DNA of 64,000 nucleotides from Prochlorococcus sp. MIT 1341 (GTDB lineage: Bacteria; Cyanobacteriota; Cyanobacteriia; PCC-6307; Cyanobiaceae): contig NZ_CP139304.1 of assembly GCF_034092415.1 (NCBI RefSeq), positions 496,001-560,000 on the forward strand, read 5' to 3'. Made by a program: the position numbers and the translations under genes. Shown here one piece after another: positions 47,899 through 55,447 of this stretch. Within the stretch, counting starts at the first letter, position 1. Each line of letters begins with the position of its first letter. The notes beneath the pieces were generated by a model that did no database searches, was not told the origin of the DNA, and saw nothing but the letters and a program-made list of their open reading frames with translations.

Positions 47899-48099
47899 CA
47901 GCTGTTTTAGCTGTCTTGGTAAGAAGGGGGAAGGGTAAGAGATTCTTGGGATTGGGATCAGCGTCCAGGGAACCTGTATCTAGCTCTCAATATTTTCGTC
48001 AATGATTTCTAATGTGCTACACCCCGCAAGATTTCAAGCCTCAGCTTATGATTAGCGGCCATATTGAGCTCATAAAAGTATTCCTAGATTGATGAATTG

Positions 48100-48549
48100 A
48101 TGACAATTACAAACCACGGAAAACGTGAGAGTCGAGGTCGTCCACCCATAGAAGAAATCCCATTGCCTCCTGATGTTCAAAGGGCATTAACTCTCAGGAG
48201 TGGTGGTGCGTCTTGGAAGGATGCAGCGGCCGCAGTGGATATGGACTACAGAACATTGAGGCGATATGTGAGAGCACATCCAGACAGTCTGCAATTCCTC
48301 GAAGAGCAAACTAAAGATCACCTCGATCAAAGTCATTCAGTTTTGATTGCCAATGCCCCCGCAGTGGCAGAGCGTCTACTCCAAATTGCCTTAGATCCCA
48401 ATACCAAAAACTATGCCGCTGTCAGTGCTTGTCAGGCAGTGTTTGCCATCATCGATAAGAGTGTCACTGACAGGGAGAATGCAGAACAACTACGGGCTAT
48501 TAGAGAGTCTTTGAATGCACTTGAGGGCGGCAGCGTTATTGATGTTTAG
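48100..48549 (+). CDS. Terminase small subunit-like protein
   Basis: 149 residues. A basic N-terminus (GKRESRGRPP) precedes a helix-turn-helix, ALTLRSGGASWKDAAAAVDM then YRTLRRYVRAHP. A C-terminal helical oligomerisation part follows, with VAERLLQIALDPNTKNYAAV and a further helix AVFAIIDKSVTDRENAEQL. This layout fits phage terminase small subunits, which recognise the packaging site. There is no large subunit or capsid gene nearby, as in phage satellites that redirect helper packaging. It could instead be another HTH protein. ATG 48100 is preferred over TTG 48097. Confidence 0.6.
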   Translation: MTITNHGKRESRGRPPIEEIPLPPDVQRALTLRSGGASWKDAAAAVDMDYRTLRRYVRAHPDSLQFLEEQTKDHLDQSHSVLIANAPAVAERLLQIALDPNTKNYAAVSACQAVFAIIDKSVTDRENAEQLRAIRESLNALEGGSVIDV

Positions 48550-48583
48550 GACTCATTAACATTGAAGAGACAGCTCTCCTCAA

Positions 48584-48751
48584 ATGGATACACTTGACCC
48601 ATTAAGCCAAGTTACTGGAGGGAATGCCCCTTCCCCGCTGCTGTTAATCATGGAATTAATGGAGCGTTTTTGTTGGTGCGTTGATCACTTCCCTAATGAG
48701 AGAAGAACAGAGCAGGGCTGGTTTAAAGAGAGTAAGGAAGACGATGAATGA
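48584..48751 (+). CDS. Small orphan protein, 55 aa
   Basis: It follows the terminase-like gene by 34 bases. It reads MDTLDPLSQVTGGNAPSPLL, then LIMELMERFCWCVDHFPNER and an acidic end KESKEDDE. It is probably the last gene of the satellite-like region, because the downstream neighbour is convergent and much more AT-rich. No family is recognised. Confidence 0.5.
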   Translation: MDTLDPLSQVTGGNAPSPLLLIMELMERFCWCVDHFPNERRTEQGWFKESKEDDE

Positions 48752-48846
48752 TCTTTGCTTCAATTGAGCTTTGATTCAGTCAAAGGCATCAAGACAAGTT
48801 TGGTTTGAGGAAGAAGAAATCGTTATTTGAGAGTTTGGGATGCTTT

Positions 48847-49941
48847 TTATAGATGATTGGTCTCTAAAAGGTCAGAGGCCGTTATGGCATACCAAGCTTG
48901 AAATGCTTGATGATCTAGATCATCATCGGTATAGCCGAGTCTGGCTCCAAAATGCATTACTAGATAGTCATATAGCCTTATAAAAAAGTTTGGAATAATT
49001 CTGATTGCTTGATATTGATCAACCCCAATATCATCTAGTATACAAAGTGTATTCGAAACTAATTGTCCATAGACAAAAGCTAGGGGAGTTGTTTTTAATT
49101 TGTCTATCATTCCACCCCAATGTATAAAGAGCATTAAATGAGTTGACAGCCAAAGAAATCTCGTATCCCAATCATATTGGATAATTGTCTCAGGTAAACA
49201 GCTCATATCTATCTTTGTGTCTCTATAAGCCTCTTCATAGGCATCTGACCAATTATTAATTTTATCTATTAAATCATTAGAGATCACCTCTTGATTCAAT
49301 AGTTCTGAGTGAGATTTAACAAAACTGGGTTGTTTCGTTATGTATGATTCGTAATTAAACTGTTTATTTTTCTTTGTCCTTGCAGAAAACATACCTTCTA
49401 TCGATTGCTCCCAATATTTCACCCAGCATTCATTTAAACCAAATGGATGTTCTTCACCTATAGGATTAATTTGATTCAATAAAAAGATAAGGTGGTCATA
49501 CAATAGCTGGCTCTTGCCTTTTATTATGGCTTCTAAATCAATATTAAATTGGTTCGTCAAGCTTCTTTCAAAATAAAGAAGCATTGCATAATGAGAGCAA
49601 AGATTAAGGTCATTGACATTACCATTATACTTTTCTTTTAATGAGAGTAAATAATGATTACTACAATTACGTGTAAACATATAACAATGAATCTCATTGT
49701 TATCAGAGTCTTTACTATTACCGAGGACCTGTAGATCCCGATGATCATCTACAAACATTAATTGGTTGTATCCTTTTAGAATATCAATAACTATTTGACC
49801 AGTTAATCTAGGGAATTTCCCTTCAGAGTCTTTAGATATATCTTCACCTGACTTTAGTTGATTAAAACGATAAAGCATTATTTTCTTTGAAACATCATTA
49901 AAGATTCCTTCAGCATATTCATTAAATTTAGAATTAGACAC
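48847..49941 (-). CDS. Unrecognised protein, 364 aa
   Basis: A soluble protein rich in aromatic and acidic residues, likely helical: examples are LCSHYAMLLYFERSL, WDTRFLWLSTHLMLFIHWGG and HFGARLGYTDDDLDHQAFQ. I see no Walker motif, catalytic triad or signal peptide. It starts with GTG at 49941. The same two-box element as its neighbours lies upstream (49968-49994), with exactly 26 bases between the second box and the start. That places it in the putative regulon with the ATPase, protease and sigma-like genes. Confidence 0.75.
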   Translation of the reverse strand: MSNSKFNEYAEGIFNDVSKKIMLYRFNQLKSGEDISKDSEGKFPRLTGQIVIDILKGYNQLMFVDDHRDLQVLGNSKDSDNNEIHCYMFTRNCSNHYLLSLKEKYNGNVNDLNLCSHYAMLLYFERSLTNQFNIDLEAIIKGKSQLLYDHLIFLLNQINPIGEEHPFGLNECWVKYWEQSIEGMFSARTKKNKQFNYESYITKQPSFVKSHSELLNQEVISNDLIDKINNWSDAYEEAYRDTKIDMSCLPETIIQYDWDTRFLWLSTHLMLFIHWGGMIDKLKTTPLAFVYGQLVSNTLCILDDIGVDQYQAIRIIPNFFIRLYDYLVMHFGARLGYTDDDLDHQAFQAWYAITASDLLETNHL

Positions 49942-49967
49942 TTTAGCTTTATGTTGTTGTCTGTATG

Positions 49968-49994
49968 TAGTTCTAGAGTGTCTTAACTGATTCC
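49968..49994 (-). promoter_or_regulatory. Two-box promoter-like element, copy A
   Basis: On the minus strand: GGAATCA, 13 bases, AGAACTA, then 26 bases to the start of the 364-aa gene. Copies B to F share both boxes and spacing. Confidence 0.7.
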
Positions 49995-50083
49995 ATAAAA
50001 TCTATTACTACATTAATAGTTGTTATTTATTGAGAATATAAACTAATTTTTGGTTAATTCAAAATATTGCAATCATAGATATA

Positions 50084-51157
50084 CTAAAGATTAGTTAGCT
50101 CTATTTCCGAAAGATGGAAATCTTGAGAGGTTAATCTCATAAGTTCTTCTTTACTTCTTGAAACTTTTTGCATTAACCTAAATGCTTGTTTTTTGATGGC
50201 AAGGTCTAAAAGGTTACGCATAGATCTTGCATTACCATTATTCTCTTTTTTGTTTGCCATATGTATCTTTATAATTTGATCTATTATAGGTTTAGAATCT
50301 TTACTAAGTATATAACCACTTTGGAATGCTTTTTTAATCAGGATTTTTAAAAGTTCATCTTCTGTATAGTTAGGGAAGGATATATAAGTACTAAATCGAC
50401 TCTTTAAGCCTGGATTACTTTTTAGAAAGCTCTCCATTAAATTTGGATACCCAGCAACTATTACTATAAGATCATCTCGAAAATCTTCCATGAACTTAAG
50501 CAATATTTCAATAGCTTCTTCACCATAAGGGTCTGACTGGTTATCTCCCCAGCTTTTTGAAAGGCTATACGCTTCATCGATGAAAAGGACACCACCGGAT
50601 GCTCTCTCAAGAAGCTTATAGGTTTTGTGTGTAGTTTGACCTATATATCGGCCAATCAGTTTGTTTCGATCTACTTCTACAAAATGCCCTTTGGATAAAA
50701 CGCTTAGTGATTTATATAGTTTACCTATAATTCTTGCAACAGTTGTCTTTCCTGTTCCAGGAGGACCCTGAAAAACCATATGCCTAGAGTTACTATCATT
50801 GGAGAGTCCATGAAATCTCCGTTCTTGTATGATCTTAGTTAAAGAAATGATTTCGTGTACTTCTTTTTTTATAGAAGATAAACCTATTAGATTTTCTAAT
50901 TCATTAAGGCTTTGTTCTAATAATGGCTGTGCTATTACGTATTCAGTACCATCGGTATTTGATTCATTTTGATTAGATATAAGCAAACCATTAGCTGTTA
51001 AAAGATTATTATAAAATGTAGTAAAGTCAGGGACGGCATTCCCATATCTATCGTATTTAATATAACCACAAGACCTAACAATATTAGCTTTAGATGTTTT
51101 CCCAAACTCAATAAACTTGTTAATCAACTCTTGTCCAACCAAGCATGATTGTTGCAT
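50084..51157 (-). CDS. AbrB-like domain fused to a CbbX/SpoVK-type AAA ATPase
   Basis: 357 residues. Residues 1-60 (LVGQELINKFIEFGKTSK, then IVRSCGY and DFTTFYNNLLTANGL) resemble the N-terminal domain of cyanobacterial AbrB-like regulators. After a linker, residues 85-320 form an AAA module of the CbbX family: Walker A QGPPGTGKTT (about 130-139), Walker B GVLFIDEAYSL (about 189-199) and sensor/Arg-finger region NPGLKSRFSTYISFPNY. CbbX relatives remodel Rubisco or protein assemblies, and the partner here is unknown. Element B lies 26 bases upstream. An AbrB-like/AAA fusion is unusual. Confidence 0.82.
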   Translation of the reverse strand: MQQSCLVGQELINKFIEFGKTSKANIVRSCGYIKYDRYGNAVPDFTTFYNNLLTANGLLISNQNESNTDGTEYVIAQPLLEQSLNELENLIGLSSIKKEVHEIISLTKIIQERRFHGLSNDSNSRHMVFQGPPGTGKTTVARIIGKLYKSLSVLSKGHFVEVDRNKLIGRYIGQTTHKTYKLLERASGGVLFIDEAYSLSKSWGDNQSDPYGEEAIEILLKFMEDFRDDLIVIVAGYPNLMESFLKSNPGLKSRFSTYISFPNYTEDELLKILIKKAFQSGYILSKDSKPIIDQIIKIHMANKKENNGNARSMRNLLDLAIKKQAFRLMQKVSRSKEELMRLTSQDFHLSEIELTNL

Positions 51158-51183
51158 TAGATTCCTATGAGCTATTTGTTATT

Positions 51184-51210
51184 AGTTCTGAGTTTGAAAA
51201 CCTGATTCCA
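51184..51210 (-). promoter_or_regulatory. Two-box promoter-like element, copy B
   Basis: On the minus strand: GGAATCA, 13 bases, AGAACTA. 26 bases separate it from the start of the AbrB-AAA gene, and AGGA sits just before that ATG. Confidence 0.72.
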
Positions 51211-51239
51211 AAAGCTCGACTTTAATCTTGTGCTTTTAG

Positions 51240-51497
51240 TCAGTCATCACCACAAAGGTGTAATAGGACCTCAATCTGTCTTCTTTGCACTTGGATTGTT
51301 TCCAATATGCCATTAAGAACAGAGATTTGATCCAAGAGCTCAGATATCCTATCTGCTCTCTCCACATCTAAATCCCATCGCCACAGCCCCTCCCAATGCG
51401 ATTGGAGCTCTTTTAATTCTAATTCTAACTCATACAATGTTGCTTGGGTTTGATTCTCAGAAACTTTAAGTTCAGTTAGTTCATCATAATAATTCAT
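51240..51497 (-). CDS. Coiled-coil protein, 85 aa
   Basis: Two long helices with heptad character: LKVSENQTQATLYELELELK and ISELLDQISVLNGILETIQV. A Trp-rich joint, HWEGLWRWDLDVERA, separates them. It probably forms a helical hairpin or oligomer. Its ATG overlaps the stop of the YbjN-like gene by one base (TAATG), so the two are coupled and may bind each other. Confidence 0.65.
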   Translation of the reverse strand: MNYYDELTELKVSENQTQATLYELELELKELQSHWEGLWRWDLDVERADRISELLDQISVLNGILETIQVQRRQIEVLLHLCGDD

Positions 51498-51961
51498 TAA
51501 ATAGGAGATAGGTTTAGTTCTAACTGTTTGAATTTATATTTTCTTGAGATGCTTTTTTCTCTATAGTTTAAAGCAGCTTCTGTTACAAGTTCCTCGAAGC
51601 AATGATGGAGAAAGTGTATATAGCTAAAGCTAAATTCTTCAGAGGGTTGGATGAACTTTTCTGCAGAAAGAGTTAGATCATTAGAGCCATCGGGATTAGT
51701 ATATTCATCGTAGTTAACTTTTAATTGTGGAAGATTTCTATTTAAAAAAGAAACTAATTCATCAATCTCTTGCTTAGTAAAATTTCTTGCTGGAATATAA
51801 GAAGAAAATTTCAAAACAGATTTCTTTAGATCTACCCAAACGCTCGAAATGGCATCCTTCATTACTAAGCACATGTCATCATCGACAATCTCAGATTGAA
51901 TTTGTGGGGACGACTCAAAAATACAATGAATCGTTGCTGCATTTAAATCTTTCAATAACAT
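51497..51961 (-). CDS. YbjN-like (type III chaperone-like fold) protein
   Basis: 154 residues from ATG 51961. The pattern AISSVWVDLKKSVLKFSSYI, then IDELVSFLNRNLPQLKVNYD and a long C-terminal helix with HHCFEELVTEAALNY, resembles the YbjN/secretion-chaperone fold. That fold binds partners and is common beside AAA ATPases and conflict proteins. A longer frame starts at 51994, but that would leave only 7 bases after element C; the internal ATG leaves 40, nearer the 26-33 of the other copies. Family call tentative. Confidence 0.55.
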   Translation of the reverse strand: MLLKDLNAATIHCIFESSPQIQSEIVDDDMCLVMKDAISSVWVDLKKSVLKFSSYIPARNFTKQEIDELVSFLNRNLPQLKVNYDEYTNPDGSNDLTLSAEKFIQPSEEFSFSYIHFLHHCFEELVTEAALNYREKSISRKYKFKQLELNLSPI

Positions 51962-52001
51962 GGCTTTAAGTCTGCATAAGAGGCGTATGTACATTTCCTT
52001 A

Positions 52002-52028
52002 TAGTTCTTGAATTGTTAGTCCGATTCC
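52002..52028 (-). promoter_or_regulatory. Two-box promoter-like element, copy C
   Basis: On the minus strand: GGAATCG, 13 bases, AGAACTA. It precedes the YbjN-like and coiled-coil pair and argues for the start at 51961 rather than 51994. Confidence 0.65.
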
Positions 52029-52057
52029 AAACTTTATAGCTTGATCTCTGTCAATCT

Positions 52058-53041
52058 TTAAGAAATAATTGAGCAAGTTCCATTATTATGATAATCAATA
52101 AAATAATGAACTTTGCTGATATCTCCACCAAGCCAAGCATTAGAATGATATTTGGTATCCAAAAAATAATCGTTTTCTCTCCTTCTATAGAAATAACTAT
52201 GACGTCTCTGTGTAAATCTTATCGTTGCATAGTCTAGGGAATCATTAAATATTGTCTTATATAAAGCAACTATTTCGCTGGCATCTTCTATTGGTATATA
52301 TTCATATTTAAAAGGTAGTTCCCATAGATTTGGATGTAATATAAAGTCTTCAAATATATCGAATGAGGCAAAACAACCACCCATAAGTTTATATATTTCA
52401 ATTAGATTTGGTCTTCTTCTATGTTTCTCTGAAAATGATATTGAACAACTGATTAGTTTTTCGATCTTGAACCGAAAGATTGGTTTGACAATATTTAGGT
52501 ACTCTTCCCAACTTATTGCTTGAATAATAGACCCTACAATTGTCCCGAAGGCATATTTAGAGAAAGTATTGATCTTATCAGTATTAAAATTTGAGCATGA
52601 CAACTTCATTGATCTATCGAATTTATTAATACTTCTGTCCCTAAAATAGCTTTTAAAGCCTAAAATTGCACGCTCGAGTCCGATCATACCTTCTTGCATT
52701 AAGTTTATTCTACTTTCCTTGTTATCTTTAGTATAATAAAGCGCTATTTTCTCAACCAAATAAATATGATTATCCAGCAGAAACTTTTTTAAATTCAACA
52801 TCTTTTTATAATGTTTTTGAAAATTTTTAACTCCAAATGCTTCCGTTATAAAATCTATATTGATATCATCAGAACCTTCTAATTTAAGCAAAAGTAAACT
52901 TGTATATATCTCAGAAACTTCTTTTAAGGAAGGGTATAGATTCCTTCTGAATTTAATATCTTCTATTAATTCTAATATTGTTGATAATTCTATTACATCC
53001 TTTTCTCCAATGATTTCTTTGTTTGCTTTAAGTATTTCCAT
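52058..53041 (-). CDS. Divergent sigma-70-like protein
   Basis: 327 residues. Residues 91-177 follow sigma region 2: LVEKIALYYTKDNKES, INLMQEGMIGLERAILGF (the conserved L-x-Q-E-G-x-x-G-L-x-x-A) and FSKYAFGTIVGSIIQAI in place of the usual F-S-T-Y-A-x-W-W-I-R-x-A-I. An insert of about 25 residues separates the two halves. Residues 190-222 resemble region 3 (SFSEKHRRRPNLIEIYKLMGG). Region 4 is not obvious. Promoter-melting Trp residues are missing, so it may be a specialised or defective sigma. Element D precedes it. Confidence 0.65.
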   Translation of the reverse strand: MEILKANKEIIGEKDVIELSTILELIEDIKFRRNLYPSLKEVSEIYTSLLLLKLEGSDDINIDFITEAFGVKNFQKHYKKMLNLKKFLLDNHIYLVEKIALYYTKDNKESRINLMQEGMIGLERAILGFKSYFRDRSINKFDRSMKLSCSNFNTDKINTFSKYAFGTIVGSIIQAISWEEYLNIVKPIFRFKIEKLISCSISFSEKHRRRPNLIEIYKLMGGCFASFDIFEDFILHPNLWELPFKYEYIPIEDASEIVALYKTIFNDSLDYATIRFTQRRHSYFYRRRENDYFLDTKYHSNAWLGGDISKVHYFIDYHNNGTCSIIS

Positions 53042-53070
53042 TGATTTTCTTTATTGCAATTAATTTTTTT

Positions 53071-53096
53071 TAGTTCTGATTCCAAAAAACGATTCC
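53071..53096 (-). promoter_or_regulatory. Two-box promoter-like element, copy D
   Basis: On the minus strand: GGAATCG, 12 bases, AGAACTA, then 29 bases to the sigma-like start. A second GGAATCA directly abuts the AGAACTA box, so this copy has two possible first boxes. Confidence 0.62.
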
Positions 53097-53110
53097 AAAT
53101 CAAAAGTTTC

Positions 53111-54283
53111 TTATAAAGGCAGTCTGCAAACTTCCCCAAATGGGACTTCCTCACTATCCAAGCCACCAGCATTAATGATCCATAGAACTGGTAGCTCAGG
53201 AGTTTTCTCTGGGTAATATCCCCACCCATCAGTTAGATAGACACAAACTGCTTGTTTTTCATTTGGAAAGTCTTTCTCTATTGCTTGAAAAAAAGGGATA
53301 AAATTTGTTCCACCGCCACCTTTGGGCTTAGGAACTTTTTCTATGGATTCCAACTTATAGGGCCCATAACAATCGTGATCGGCATACCAAAGGTGACACT
53401 CAAGATGTGTATAGCCTGAAAGAATACCTTTGAGCTCACCAAGGAATTGACTGAGTTCCTCTTTACCAATTGACCCACTTGTATCAATACAACAAAAGAC
53501 CATTACCTTCTCACCTTCAAGCTGTTCCAGGTAGAGACCTCTATACAAAAAACGTCTATCAAATCCACTGAAGTCTGTAGGTGTACGAATTAAGTGCCTA
53601 GACAACCGAGTCTTCCAATCAATCTGTGGTTTTGATACCTCATCTAAATGTCTAGTAAAACTTGTAGGTAATCTGTGCCTTTCGTCGGCATCAATCAAAG
53701 TTAATGATTCTTGGATTGCTCCAGTCCAATATTCCTTGATCTCCGATTGCGCCTCTAGGTCCTCTAAATCATCCTCGGTATAAGAAGTCTCTATATCCTT
53801 TGAAGGATCTAACAAGTCTGAAAGTAATCGATTTTGTTTGTCTTCAAGAGATTTGGGATCTTTCAAGAGGATGGTATAAATTTCTTCAACACTTAAATGC
53901 TCTAACTGCTCATCACATATTGCATCCTTAGGCAGCTCGACATTCGATTCCTTAGCAACCATTCCGTTAACAACTATATCTGCAGCTATGTTGAAAATCT
54001 TTTGATCTCTAACTCCTCGCCTCATTGGATGTAGCAAGGCTGCATGTAATAGCTCATGTAAGAACACAGCATCTCTTTCTTCTTTGGGCAGATTCCCATA
54101 CCTCTCAGGATGAAAAAAAATTACCCTGCCATTGGTTGCTGCAACATTTACTTTTCTTGTGAAAATAGCTTTTGCATATAGTGCAAGAGCCGCAAAGAAG
54201 GGCGAATATCTACGCAATCTCAGTCTTGAAGCAACAATTAAATCTTCAAGTTGCTTTGCCTTAGAACTATTGTTGATGATCAT
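53111..54283 (-). CDS. vWA protein with metallopeptidase-like N-terminal domain (DUF2201 type)
   Basis: 390 residues. The N-terminal domain carries a zinc-peptidase-like HELLH at residues 76-80 (FLHELLHAALLHPMRRG). The C-terminal vWA-like domain has an intact metal-ion adhesion motif D267-x-S269-x-S271 (CIDTSGSIG), and GGGTNFIPFF supplies the Thr ligand. This two-domain family is typically encoded beside a MoxR ATPase, as here, where the genes overlap by four bases. MoxR/vWA pairs act as chaperone-like activators. The HExxH may be catalytic or only structural. Confidence 0.88.
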   Translation of the reverse strand: MIINNSSKAKQLEDLIVASRLRLRRYSPFFAALALYAKAIFTRKVNVAATNGRVIFFHPERYGNLPKEERDAVFLHELLHAALLHPMRRGVRDQKIFNIAADIVVNGMVAKESNVELPKDAICDEQLEHLSVEEIYTILLKDPKSLEDKQNRLLSDLLDPSKDIETSYTEDDLEDLEAQSEIKEYWTGAIQESLTLIDADERHRLPTSFTRHLDEVSKPQIDWKTRLSRHLIRTPTDFSGFDRRFLYRGLYLEQLEGEKVMVFCCIDTSGSIGKEELSQFLGELKGILSGYTHLECHLWYADHDCYGPYKLESIEKVPKPKGGGGTNFIPFFQAIEKDFPNEKQAVCVYLTDGWGYYPEKTPELPVLWIINAGGLDSEEVPFGEVCRLPL

Positions 54284-55302
54284 GTGGATAGAATTTCTTC
54301 GTATTGCTTGATGTACATTCCAATTGATTCGTCATTCACAAGAACACCGGCAAGATCTACTAACTTCTTACGCTTCTTGAATTGATTAATAACATCGGTT
54401 GCATAAAGTTGAATCCACTCTGACGTGGTTTTGTGAATCAACCAATGAAAAGCTTCTTTCACCTGCAAAGGTGTTTTGGAGCGAGAAGTTAGACCAGTAG
54501 CAGTTGCCCAACGTCTAGACACCTCTTTAGGGAAGGCAATCTTTTCTCCTTTGCCATTTAAAATTGCATTGAGATCAGGAAGCTTCTTATAAATTTTTAG
54601 GTAAGTCTTAAATTCTGATGCTGCTGCATCTCCTATTGCAGGGTTAACAGGAAGACTTGCCTTGAACAAGCTGCTAGCCATTTCCCATGTTCTTGGAGAT
54701 GGCCAGGCTGACTCTTCATATTGAAGTTGATGCAATAACTTTGGGCGATACCCTAAAAACGCGATGACCTCTTCTGAGAAGTTGTGTTCTAAGGCATATT
54801 TTCGAAAGCACTCGAAATTAACTTCAACACATAGATGTAGAAACCTATTAGCAAGGGGAGCAGGCATATCGAATACAGAAGCATGGTCTTCTTTTCGATT
54901 GCCTGCTGCAAAGATAAACCAACCATCAGGAAGCTTATAACTACCTACTTGTCGATCAAGAATTAATTGCTGAGCAACACCTTGCATGGCAGGTGGAGCC
55001 ATGTTGAGCTCATCCAGAAAAAGAATACCTTTCCCTTTTGTTGGTAAGAACTCAGGCGGATACCATTTGGATATACCAAGCTCGTTGTCGGTTGATGGGG
55101 CTTCTGGCACTGGAAGACCCCTTAGATCTGTAGGAGCTAGCTGACTTAAGCGAATGTCGATGAACCCCATCTTTGCTTGGCGTGCAACTGAAGCAACAAT
55201 TGAAGACTTCCCAATTCCTGGAGCCCCCCAGATCATTGTGCTGATAGGTATTGAATTTTGAATTAACTTGGTGAGATAGTCGATTAATTCACTAGGAGAC
55301 AT
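54280..55302 (-). CDS. MoxR-family AAA+ ATPase
   Basis: 340 residues. Walker A IWGAPGIGKSS is at about residues 24-34, Walker B GILFLDELN at about 92-100, sensor 1 FAAGNRKED, then the arginine-finger region PAPLANRFLHL. The N-terminus begins directly with the AAA module, as in MoxR proteins. It overlaps the vWA gene (ATGA) and is probably its partner. It is divergent from the TPR-CHAT gene with 145 bases between starts. Element F is upstream. Confidence 0.9.
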   Translation of the reverse strand: MSPSELIDYLTKLIQNSIPISTMIWGAPGIGKSSIVASVARQAKMGFIDIRLSQLAPTDLRGLPVPEAPSTDNELGISKWYPPEFLPTKGKGILFLDELNMAPPAMQGVAQQLILDRQVGSYKLPDGWFIFAAGNRKEDHASVFDMPAPLANRFLHLCVEVNFECFRKYALEHNFSEEVIAFLGYRPKLLHQLQYEESAWPSPRTWEMASSLFKASLPVNPAIGDAAASEFKTYLKIYKKLPDLNAILNGKGEKIAFPKEVSRRWATATGLTSRSKTPLQVKEAFHWLIHKTTSEWIQLYATDVINQFKKRKKLVDLAGVLVNDESIGMYIKQYEEILST

Positions 55303-55335
55303 TGCTGTGCCAGCACATATTTATCTAAACCGATG

Positions 55336-55362
55336 TAGTTCCATCTTTCGTAAAGTGATTCC
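55336..55362 (-). promoter_or_regulatory. Two-box promoter-like element, copy F
   Basis: On the minus strand: GGAATCA, 13 bases, GGAACTA (one change from the other copies), then 33 bases to the MoxR start. It lies in the divergent interval with the TPR-CHAT gene, which has no such element on its own strand. Confidence 0.65.
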
Positions 55363-55447
55363 AGTACAAAAGAAAAAGAATTTATTGCTTTACAACGGTA
55401 TTTTCGAACAAGACAACTTCATAGGCTTTTCAATAGCCTAAAAATAG

